Origin: Motacilla alba alba | Taxonomy: Eukaryota; Chordata; Aves; Passeriformes; Motacillidae | Reading direction: 5' to 3' | Length of the DNA stretch: 64,000 nucleotides | Assembly: GCF_015832195.1 (NCBI RefSeq) | Contig: NC_052028.1 | Location: 8,785,501 to 8,849,500, forward strand | Shown: positions 13,301-24,700 of the stretch, one piece after another | How the letters are laid out: every line of letters starts with the position of its first letter | Position numbering within the stretch: the first letter of the stretch is position 1 | The notes under the pieces: generated by a model | The model's database searches: none | What the model saw: the letters and a program-made list of their open reading frames with translations, nothing else | Told to the model about the DNA's origin: nothing | Position numbers and translations under genes: made by a program

Positions 13301-15735
13301 TATTACTGTGTAATCTTCTCCAGGGATAGATGTGATCCTCAAGAGTGTTGGGGTCTACTTACTCCTTTCCCTCAAGTGCCCTTGAGACCCACTTTCAGAC
13401 TATTGGCCTCAGGTTTGTTGTGATTTTCAGGCTGATCCCAATTTTCAGCCCTTTGTTTAAACGAGCCTTTGATTGGTACAGGATTTTAAAAAAATGCTGT
13501 GTCTCTGGATAAATAAAGGAGTAAATGCTCCCCCTGTGTAATTGAGCTTCTGTGAATGGTCTGGCTCTTGGTGGAGGCTTTGCCTCTGTGATTCTTTGCC
13601 ACGATGGTGAATTCAGGGGTTGGTGGCTCGCGTGCAGACTCCTCATCACCCAGCCTGGCTATTTCTTTGTCCACCGAGCAGCTATTTGGAAACGTGGTTT
13701 CCCAATGGTTTAAGACTTGTCCCTGCACAAAAGGGGGGCCCTGATGACATCCCCAGCTCTTGGAGCCCAGCAGGAGATGGATAGACACTGCTGAGGGCAG
13801 CCTCTGTGCTTTGTTCCCTTTTTGTCACTATGTCTCCACTGCAGTGTTTGGACAGCACAAAGCTTACAGCTCTTTGGGCTCCAGTTTCTTGAAGCTACTG
13901 GAGGTGAGGAAGGGTGCCCAGCTCGGTGTGTTTGCTGTATTGCTGTGAGGCAGGGCATGGTCTTTCCCAAAGGATTGCTCTCTTGTCTGAAACTGCAGGA
14001 TCTCTTCCTTCCAAAGCTCCTCCTAGCCTAAGGCACTGTCACTGCAGTCACTGATCTTCATATCTCAATACCAGGAAGCCCTTTGCAGGTGTGTTACATG
14101 TGTCAGGAAGGAGTGGGCTGCTTTTTAGGAATGTGATTTTATCCACCAAAGCAAATCCAGGAATCAATGGGAGGCTGTGCACCTCTGGGGCATTGGGATG
14201 CCCCATGTGAGCTCAGCATCTGGCAGCCCCCAGCTCCCCTCGGGGTGGGAGCAGTGTTCATGGGAACAGGCACAGGCTCTCTTAGGGTTTGCTGAATTGT
14301 TTGCAAGCCATAAACCCCTTGTGTTTAACTGAGTGCTGCAGATGAGTCAGGGACTTGATCTGGACCAGGCTTCCAGCAGGTCTTCATAGGCTTATACAAG
14401 TTTCTCACTGTATAAAAAATAATTTAGCAGCTGTTTCACTTCATTTCTGACCTCTGTTTGCTGGTATTTGAAATGGTGAGAAAATGGCATGAGCTTGTCC
14501 CAGTATCCCCAAGCCTGAATTAACTCCAGGGGATCCCAGCCCATGCTGCCAGACCAGCATGGGATTATGGGGAGGAAACTTCAAAAGTAAAGTTTAGTGA
14601 TCCTCTTAAGAAGATACTTCATATGAATACTTATTCCTTGCAGGAAAGTGTCTGCTGAGTGCTGCAGCACCTGATCATCCCTCCCTGATCCCTGTGCTCC
14701 CAGATGGGGAGAGGCACCTGCCATCACTGCACTGGCATGTTGCAAACCTTTTAACAGAGTGCTTGTTAGATGTTTGTATCTTCATTACCTTGATCTTCGT
14801 CATCAGTGACGTGGTGAGAGGCAAAATGTCACTCTCTAAGTGCCAGTTCCCATTAAACCAGAGGAAACTGCATTTAATTACAGTGTCAGAAAAAGCTGGA
14901 CATTGAGTGCTGGTGGAGCTGTTACCAGCAGTGAGCCCCTGAGCTCCCTGTGATCTCTGCATCACCAGGGACTGTGCGCAGCCAGGACCTGAGAGTCTGA
15001 ACATCAGTCCAGGTTTGGGAGTCTGAACAGGAATCCAGGTTTCGGGGGGTTGGGAGTGCTGGGGAGGTGGGTGCATGACTCGAAGGGAGAGTCACTTGTC
15101 TCCTGCCTCTGAGCATCAGGTTCAGCAAATCTTCTCCATAAGATACCTGCAGAAAGGAGGTGGAGCTGTGTGCCCAGGCGGGAGTGGATGTGCCCAGGCT
15201 CAGGCAGGTGCTGCTCTCGGCGGGCAGTACCGTCCGCACTGTGTGAGCTAGCCCCAAGGGGTTGCTCCAGTCACGTCAGCATCCTTATCACACTGAGTGA
15301 GTGCATTTCAGTGCTGTCAATACACTAAATGACCTGTTCAGGATACTCCTTTGATATGTACACAGAGCATTAATCTTTGCAATTTTATGCCAGGGTAAAA
15401 ATAGCAGCTCTTTCCTCCTGCCATCCCGAGCATCCGTGGCTGGCTCGGTATCAGAGCATCACCTGTTGCAGGGGCTTTTGGGTGAGCAGCTTGTGTAACT
15501 TGGCTTAATGAGGGCTTATGGCCCTGACCTCGTGCCTGCTCAGGCAGCTCTTCCCAACAGAAGCATTCATTGCAGGTGGAGGACTGTTTTTTTCTCTCCC
15601 ATAACAAGGCTGTGCCCAGCCTGGCTGCTCCCACACCCAGGTTCTGTTTCTGTGAGGCATGACCCAGACTTGGGCTCATGGAAGGGAGAGGTTCAGTCTA
15701 ATGTGAAACAATGCACCTTGCACCAGCAGCTCCTG

Positions 15736-15787
<52 letters not shown>

Positions 15788-18700
15788 TTAATAGCATCTT
15801 CCAGTGGCTAAAGGGGCTACAAAAAAGGCTGGACAGGGACTTTTTAGATGGGTATGTAGTGACTAGACAGAGGGGAATAGCTTTGAACTGACAGAGGGCA
15901 GATTTGGATTAGATATTAGAAAGAAATTCTTCCCTGTGAGGGTGGTGAGGTGCTGGCACAGGTTGCCCAGAGAAGCTGTTGACTGTTCCATCCCTGGAAG
16001 TGTCCAAGGCCAGGCTGGATGAGGCTTGGAGCATCCTGGGCTAGTGGAAGGTGTCCCTGCCTGTGGCAGGGAGGGCTGGAACTGGATGATCTTTAAGGTT
16101 CTCTCCAAACCCATTTATTGTGTGATTGATTCTCTGATTTTAGGGGTTTGGGAGCTCCTTAGATGCCAATCCTGAAGCTGTGGCTGGAGCATACCTCTAA
16201 AGTCTGCATTAGAGACATCAGCGCATCCCCAAATCCTATCCTAGATTACAGTGAGATTGTTTTAGAATGTGGGGACCGAGAGCTGTCCCTCCATGTGGCT
16301 CTTTTTGGTTCTTTAACTTAATTTGGAGATGTACTTAGGACATTGGGTCGCATGTTTATTTTCAATTTACTGGTGGGGCAAGTAAAGCAAAAGAGATAAA
16401 AAGAACCCATTTCTTGGTGTTTTCCTCCCTGAGCCATAATCTGTTGCTTCTCCTGCTGGTGGCTCTGGAAGTTCCTCCAGTGTTTGTGGCCACAGAGAAC
16501 AGCAATTAAACTGCATGTCTGGGTCTGTAGGAACTCCAGGTTCATTTTCCTGCCCTGCCACAGATTTCCTTCCCAACCTTGGCAAGGCAGGTAGGGTCTC
16601 ATTCCTGAGGACAGCTGGGCTCAAGTGTCTCTCCTTGGCACACACAGACCTTGGAGCACCTGGTACCACAGTTCATCTGGTTCTGTGATGGACACCGTGG
16701 CTTTGCCCCAGACACATCACAGAGCAGAAGGCACTCGATGCTCTGACATTGGCTTACATAGCAGGACAGAAGGCAGATAAAAGTCTTCCAGGGATCAGCA
16801 GCCTTCCCAGCTGGCACTGGTGCAAGGGCAGGGCTGGGTCCTGCAGCTTTGCATGGGGAGAAGCTGTTTGGAAGGGGCTGAAGTGCTGCAGTGAGGTTTG
16901 TTTGGTTGCTGTTTCTTTGCAGCATCTTTCTGGCTTGATATCTGTGCCAGGAGGTGGATTTCAGGGGAGGAGATGTGAGCTGTGCAAATACTGCAGCAAG
17001 CTCCAGCTCCCAACTTCACCGAGATCTGTCAGCTGGCACCACGGGCTGCTCCTCATTTCCAGCTTGCCCTCTGCTTGCGTGTCATTAGGCGTGACACTGT
17101 TGACATGTGCGTGGCAAGTATCATGCATATTGCTGCAGAGCTGCCAAGGAAAGGCAGAAGAGCTGACAGCCAGTGCCTGGCTGCTCTCTGTGCAGGGAGT
17201 TTGCAGCAGATGAGGCAGCTCCTCTCCCCATCCCTGTGGTTGTGATTAGAGAGCACTCAGAACAAATCTCACAGGCCACCATGGGGTGTTCCCCAGTGCC
17301 AGGCATGCTGCCCACATGGCGTGGATGTGGCATTGCAGTGTGTGGCACACCGGAGGGGTTCATGGAGCAGTGAATGGCTGGGGGGCTTGCTGTCAGTACT
17401 TGGAGCATCATCTCCATTGCACCTCATTTTTCTCATGTAAAGAGTTAATTTCTGTGGATGAATGGGAGCACTCTTGCTGTAGTTGCTTTCCTGAGGCAGT
17501 GTCTGTCAGTGCTGGTCCATGGACTGACTGCAGGTGCAGTGGCTTTGTTTTCCTTCACAGAGTCAGGTGCCCAGTGGGGTCTCCCCCTCCATGGCAAGAA
17601 ACAGAGTATTTTTCTGAGTTGTAGCTCTTTCTTAACCTCCCCCTCTTTTCTTCCAGGATCATCCCCCAGCTGGAGAGCTCCCTTTCACAGGTGTCACCGA
17701 GCAGCCTGCCTGGCTCTGAGATTTCAGAAGCCACAAGGACTTACTTGCAGGGGATGAGCCGCTATGACCTGGACGAGCTCGATGCCTGCTGGTTGGAACT
17801 TGTTAACATGGAGCTCAAGGAGATGGGTGAGTATTGTTGTTTTTTTTTCCTTTCTGGCCTGGGTGTCCCACAGTGGGCATTCAGGCTTTTTGAGTAAGCA
17901 TGTGGAACTAAAGGCCTTGAAGAAGAAATGTCAGAAACCCTGGTCCTGATAGTTTGCTGTTCCAGGCATCTCTAGATATCACAGCATAACATTGCCTGCA
18001 TCACTGCTGTTATATCACTGCACATTCTTCAAATCCTTTGGTGGATTTTGGTCAAGTGCAAGTACCTGAGCTTGGAATTTGACCATTGGCACTTGTGCTT
18101 AGCATGGTCTGCTGGGCAAATTGGTTGGCACAGACCCATGGGTGTGTGTAGTCCTGCCAGACTGTGGAGGGATTTTCCAGTCCTTGTTAGGGAAGGGTTG
18201 CTGTGGTGTGGCTGCTGCCCTGCAGGTAAGAGTAATACCTCAATAAAGCATTCACCTTGTGAGGTCAGTGAAGGCTCAAGCATGCCTACACGAAGGGTTA
18301 GTCCTGGTGGCAAAGGCCTTTCAAGAGTGGGGAAAAGGATTTTAGCAGGTGCTTGAGCAGATGGGATAGTGCACTGCGGAGCAGGAGGCTTGTGCTGGCT
18401 CTCACAGGCAGCTGGTTGAGGGCTGCAGCAGGATTCAGGATGAGGTCAGCAAGATGCAGTTCAATGAGCTTGCATGGAGCACAAGCGAGCTCAGAAGTTG
18501 GCCATCACATTGACTGGTGTTGGTTTTGGAAGATCTGTCCTTCTGGTGTACTCATGATTTACAATGAAATTTTGTTACCGTGACCTTGAGAAAGTTGTAG
18601 ACGCTGCTTTCACAGTTTCTCTGATTGTCTGGTGTAGGTATCCTGTATATTGGATTTCCCATAATCTCAACATAGTGGAGCCTGTAGCATCACAGAGAAA

Positions 18701-21700
18701 TCACAAGTCAGCTCTGCCCTCATGAGCTGGTCCTGTATTAGCAGCCTCAGCTCTGTCATTAGCACACGCGGGTTTTGAGGCGCTGGCAGCTACAGCGAAG
18801 TCCTTGTGCAGAGCAGAGGGTGCTGCTGGATAAAGCCAAGTACCTCAGTCCTGCTGAGGACTTGCAGAGGATCCACCCTTCCTAACCACACACAGCTGCT
18901 GGTGGTGCATCAAGAAACCACCTTCAACCACACCGGGCATCATTCTGACCTCGCTGTGCCTTCACTGTATCCCCTGCTACATTTCCCTTGCCATCTCCAC
19001 AGCTGCATGGCCATCAGAAGTGTCTCTGGGCTCCAGAGAAGCCTTGTCTCTGTTTCCACTTCCTCTTGTGTGTATTTCATAAGTCTCTAGAAATGAAGTG
19101 GGCAGAGGAGATTTGGCTTCTCCAGCTCAGTTGGATTAAATTTGCCTTGCTTTATTATTTCTTCAAAGTATTAGGTTTCAAATGCAGTTTCCAGATGTGG
19201 AGCTCCTGGAGTGATGGAAGGTTGAGATAATTGGAAGGTCCCTGCCCCAGGCCAGACGGGAGCTGGCTGCTGGCTGTCCCCATGTCACCTTTGGGCTGGC
19301 ATGTGCCGAACCCACGAGTGCTGGGGTACAGTGGCGGCTTCTCCAGCAGCACTGCCTTGGGAGTGAGTTGAGTGCAGGAGGGGAGGTTGAGCTTCATGCC
19401 AGCCATACCCCTGCTCTGTGCAGGTGTGTGTGGGCTGGCACTCAGCATCCCAGGGAAGCACAGGTGAGGACACAGGCAGTGCTTTGCTGCTGACCCTCAG
19501 CCATTCTGAGCGAGCTGCGGTTCTTTCCCTCCATCTCATCATTTATCAGCCAGTCACCTTTTCAAGGAGTGTCCTTAGGAGATGTTTGTCCAGGGCCAGG
19601 CTGGATGAAACCACAGAATCTGAGGAAGCCCTTGAGCCTTCCTGCCATCAGCAGCTCTAGATGGTGATAGGGACCGAGGTGGTCCCAGCAGCGGAGTGCA
19701 GAGAGCATCACTGCCCATCACCTGCATCTCCAGCCCATTCCTGTCACTGAGGGAGCCCTGGCATTACTGGCTGAGCCTTAAATGTGCTGGGGAGATAATA
19801 GCTTTGAAAACCAGTGTTTGGCATGTGAAATCCATTGTAGATACAGCTTCAGCCCAATAGATTCTGGTATCTTTCCCCCTCCCCCGGTCCACCCAACTTC
19901 TCTAGCAGTGCAAGAGCTAGTACATTTTCTCCCCTGACTTGGAAAGGAAAAGATGTGGCTTTGATAATACCCCATCCCTGATGCTGTGGGGAGCTGGGGG
20001 TTTGGCAGGTGGGAAGCAGGATGGGAGCTGGTGCTCCTGGCTGCAGGACCATGGTCACATTACCTGTGGGAGCCATGCCTGCCGTGGAGACTGGAGGTCA
20101 TTTGGCTTCTTTGAGGGGATGATCTTCCTGCCTGTGGAGTTTGGGGTTTGGGTGCTCGTAGAGGAAAGCTGTTGTGGCAGATCTGTTGCTGCTCAGCTCC
20201 TAGGCTGGGCCAGAGCAGGGGCTTTGCTCCCTCTGCTTCCCAGATGGGAAAAGCCAGGGTGGGATTTGGGTGCCCTTCACCACCCTTGGCAGAGGATTGC
20301 TGCTGCCTGGGCTGGTCCAAAGGCAGTCCATAAATAGTGCTTTCTCCCGGAAGCCCTTGACATTAATGACACCGTTAATGACTGGCTGAGATTTCCAAAC
20401 CTGCTTTGCTAATCTCCAAGATCATTGACATGACTTAACTAGAGAATGGCAGCCTCTCCTCCCATTCAGAGGAGTCAGGAGTTATCTCCCAGCATTAATT
20501 TAGGAGGTAGGCAGAAGTTTAAATTCCTCACGGGTGTTTGGCTGAACTGTTGTCACTGGGCTGTCCAGGGGCACAATATGTCATTCCCAAAATATTTAAT
20601 GACAAAGAAGGATCCAGATCTCTGACTGGCTCCTGAGGATGTGCGGGGAGGAGAGCTGGAAAACACCTATGAGATCATGCGGCTCGCCTTTCGTGGGTCT
20701 ATGTAGCACACAGTACACAGCACATGCCTTTTCCAGTCCTTTTTAGGTCACCCCAGGGATGGAATTTTATCACCAAGATCAGATAAACCTCCAGATAGCT
20801 CCAGCTCTCTGCATTCTGCCTGCTGACTCCTCTCCCAATTAAGTGGAATTGCTCCAGAAAGCAAAGGTTTCACATGAAAAGCAAAAGTTTTAAACATAAA
20901 ACAGCTTTAAATAGTTCTAAACCCCCTAGTAAGATGCCTCAGTAGCTGTTGCTGTACTCGATGGAAATGTGCTGTTTAAAGAACCTTTGTGTCCTAGAGA
21001 TGAAGTCAGTATTTAGGCATGTCTAAGTGTTTTATTTGTTGCTGGTACAGTATGAGATTGTAAAAAAAGTGGATCTGAAGAAGACTGAATGGAGCCCGGA
21101 GCCAGATTAATGTCCATGCCACTCCAGGCAGCACAGGCCTGTCCTTTCAGACAGCAGCCATGCCATAAGTCTTCATTTTTACATTGACATTTTATGCTGT
21201 GTTTTGTGATCTCCTCTAAATCCAAAGCTATTGTAAGAGTGGAGCTAGAGAGACTTCAAAGAGCAAGGCTGAAAGATCCTTCTGCAGTGATCGACAGTTC
21301 ATAAACACACGGAAAATCCTCAAGAAATTGCTAAAATTGTTGTCGGAATCAATTTTGCTGAAGGCAGAGTCGAAGTTTCTAAGTATTCCCTTGACTTAAT
21401 CCATATGGTGTATTCTGCTCACATATGCCCACCACAGCTTCTATCTTGGGAGCTGGAGGTGTTCCTGGTATTTTATGGCAGGAACATGCAAAGGTCACAT
21501 GGATTGCTTTTGAAGCTCCGGGGGGAATTCATCGCTGCATTCTGGAGATATGTCTGTGTGCTAATGAGATGATGCCTCCCTCGGCGGAGGTGAGATTGGT
21601 CAAGTAGATGGGAAATAAGCTGGAGTCAGTGGAGTACCCTGGGCAAGATGTGCTCAGAGGAGCAGAGGCTGCTGTCAGTCCTGCTCCTCACAGAGTGGCT

Positions 21701-24700
21701 GCTTCTCGCCCTGGCATTCTTGGGTGTCACACTCTGAGGCTGCTCCCATCCCACTGCATCCTTTTGGGATTCTGGGAGCCCCTTTTTCACCCTGAGGCAG
21801 CAAGTTGGCACTCCCCAGGCAGAGCCTGTTCCCAAGCAGCTGCTGCCCACCACCGTGTGTCCGTGTCCTACTGTGCAGGACACCCCAGGATAGAATTTTA
21901 GAAGGGTTTGGTTTGGAAGGGACCTTAAAGCTCATCCCATTCCTAGCCCCCTGCTATGGGCAGGGACAACTTCCACTAGCCCAGATTGCCCCAAGCCCTT
22001 GAACACTTCGGGGGATGGGGCAGGCACAGCTTGTCTGGGCACCCTGTGCCAGGGCCCCCCCACCCTCACAGGGAAGAATTGCTTCCTAAAATCCATCTCA
22101 CCCTGCACTCTGTCAGCTTGAAGCTATTCCCTTCTGTGAAACTCCACAAGCCTCTGGATCTGAGCTTATTTATCTCCTTCGAGATACGGCTAATCAATGC
22201 CACGTGTAAATGAATGTATTAATTGTTTGTCTGTGATGTATTAATGTATCGATTAGCAGGCTTGGAGATCAGTGGGAGACTCTTAAGACATTTTCCCTCC
22301 ACATTTTCAGCACAATCAGTTTTTACATCAAGTCGCTGTTTTGCTGCTTCCATGAATTCCTGGCAGTAATTGCAGTCGTTTCCAGCAGTACTCCAGTTCT
22401 GCTGCTGATGGGGTGAGGATGCTTTCATCAGGAGTGCTCTAGGACAGCCCTGTCAGAGCCAAGCATCGCTGCAGAGAGGCAGCAGCTTCTAAAGTGGCTT
22501 CTGAAACATTTTGTCATCATCTTAAATTTGAGCAATAATTGATGTTGGTGGGTGGCAGAAAGGGTGATAATTGGTTCCTGTAAATCTTTTAAGTGCATTA
22601 GCAGGCTGTGTTTGTAACAAAATGCCTGGAGGTTTCACTGTGGATGCTCAGTTCACTGTTTGTGTGTTGGTCACACTTTACGTGCAGGGTCTGTTTATAA
22701 ATAACACTGATAAAAGATTAATGTACAATTACTGCACGGTCCTAGGGTTGTGTGTCTGCAGGTGGTGGGCTGGAGGCGGCTGGGGGAGTCCCAGGTGGTC
22801 TGGTGTGGTGTTCAGGTGGTTGGCTGTCATCCCCTGATGTCCCTGAAGGATGCCCAGGGGGGCACTCCGCCGGGGGCAGGGTGGCTGGTGTCCCCACAAG
22901 TGCCAAAGCAGACAGGTTTGAAGTGGCTTGCCCAGGGCAAGCTGGAGGGCCAGTGAGCTGGAAGGAGATTTCTGGAGTGTGTGGTCCCTGTACCATGTGT
23001 GAGCACCCCATCCCATCAGAGACCTGTCATTGTTTCACCTCAGGTTTTCAAAGATAGTCAGAGACAAGCCTACATCATCTCACATTTGCTCTCTCTTTTT
23101 TTATTATAATTTTTAAAAGCAGTAATTTTACTTTTTTAAAATATATATATATATATTTCCTTAAAAGTAGACTCCCAGGTTAATAGTCTGTAATCAGTGA
23201 ATGGCACAGCCTGCAGTCCTGATAGCTGTTTGTTCACGAGCTGTTTCTATCTCCAGGTATTCTCCACAGGGGGAAAGGATTTATTGTTTCAGTAAATTGA
23301 TATTAGTGGAGCACAGTTCAGTCAGAAATAGGTCTCTTATTTTGTGAAAGGTGGCTCTCCAGCTATTTTTTTCCTCCCCTCACAGTGAGTTGGCTCACAC
23401 CACGACAAGGAGTAGCTGAGAATTCATTTAGCAGAAGAATATTGCTCCTTCATGCCACATAAATTAGGATATTACAGGAGTAATTAGAGCGGAGGGCGGC
23501 GTTGTGTGAAGGAATGTGCCTGGTGCTTCTCCCCGGCGCGGTGCTGTGGCTGCAGGGCCAGCCCAGTAACCCCAGCTCCTTTGGGACAGAGGGTTCAAAT
23601 TGTGTGTGTCAGGTGCTGTACAGGCAGTTGTAAGGGCTGAGTTGCGTGGAGTTGGGCTTCCTTGGGAGCCCCCTGGGATGCTGGGGAGGCTGGGTGGCTG
23701 TGGAGCTGCAGGGATCTTGGCAGACCCTGACACAGACACACAGGAAAGACTTTTTTGCTTGGAGCAAAGTTCCTTCATGTTTTCTTTTCGTGAGTCAGAT
23801 CTGGAGACTTCCTGTAGTGTATCATTATCTGTCACCTCTTCTCCTCCATTTCTGAAGCAAGTCCCATTTTCTGGTGCTTCCTTTAGCTGGGAAGGTGCTA
23901 CCCTGCAGCATCCTGCCCTGTGCAAACAGGGGACAGATTTTCTTATCTGAGATACTGTGGGAGGCAGCATTCCCTGGATTACAGCCCTTCCCACTCTGGG
24001 GCAATACTGGGGTGTTCCAGGGAGGCTGGGTGGCCACATCAAAGCCCATCATCGTTAATGAAATCAGTGTTAATGGGGAAAGGCTGTGGGTGGCCTCCTG
24101 GAAGGGGCGATGGGACATACTCTACTGTGTTGGTGTTTTGAGCATGGCTCCAAATAGCCAGGGATTATATTGGACGGGATTGAAGCCTCACCTCTTGCCT
24201 GTGTCCCTCCAGACAAACTGTGAAGAAGTTCATGGCTATCACTGCTGTCTTCTCTGGGGGCTCAGAAAAGCTTTCTTTTCTTGCCTAAGACCTTGGCACA
24301 CCTTAACCAAGTGAAAATACTGTTCTCTTGGTCAGCAGGTAGAGCCCGCTGACGTGGTAATGGTCCCAAATGTGGACATCACTGGATTTGTTCGTTGTGG
24401 CCAAGATCAGTTGTCCGTGTCTTTGCTTTCCTTCTCTGGGGACAATGATAGTGTCACTTGTGCATGTACACACAGGGAGTGTTTTGGTGGAGGATTTTTT
24501 TGTTTGCTGTTTAGCTGGCCACGATCAATAAAGAGAGAGCTTTTGCAGCCAAAAAGATGGCAATTTTATGAATGGAGTTTAGTAGCACAAACTTCATGTG
24601 ATACAGAAGGAGATAAATGGAGCACAAATGGAAAAAGCACTTCCCCCCCAGGCCCCATTGTTTAGTGTTTCATAAACGATTAATCGCTTCATCCCCATCA

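Larger units (their letters stand above)
1375..17656 (+). other. JADE2: JADE2 intron, about 16.3 kb
   Basis: The intron runs from donor GTAAGT to acceptor TTCCAG. It contains CR1 fragments at 3311-3535, 9081-9175 and 15787-16135, a 42-bp minisatellite at 4852-5218, a 50-base T run at 15737-15786, a small CpG-rich patch at 6715-6785 and several short tandem repeats. No ORF resembles a known protein. The AT-rich stretches at 9600-9760 and 12880-13350 look like ordinary or possibly conserved intron sequence. Confidence 0.85.

Noticed and set aside
23464..24042. 192-codon ORF on the minus strand in the second large intron
   Set aside because: Low-complexity, no recognisable family, inside a JADE2 intron; length is within chance for such GC content.
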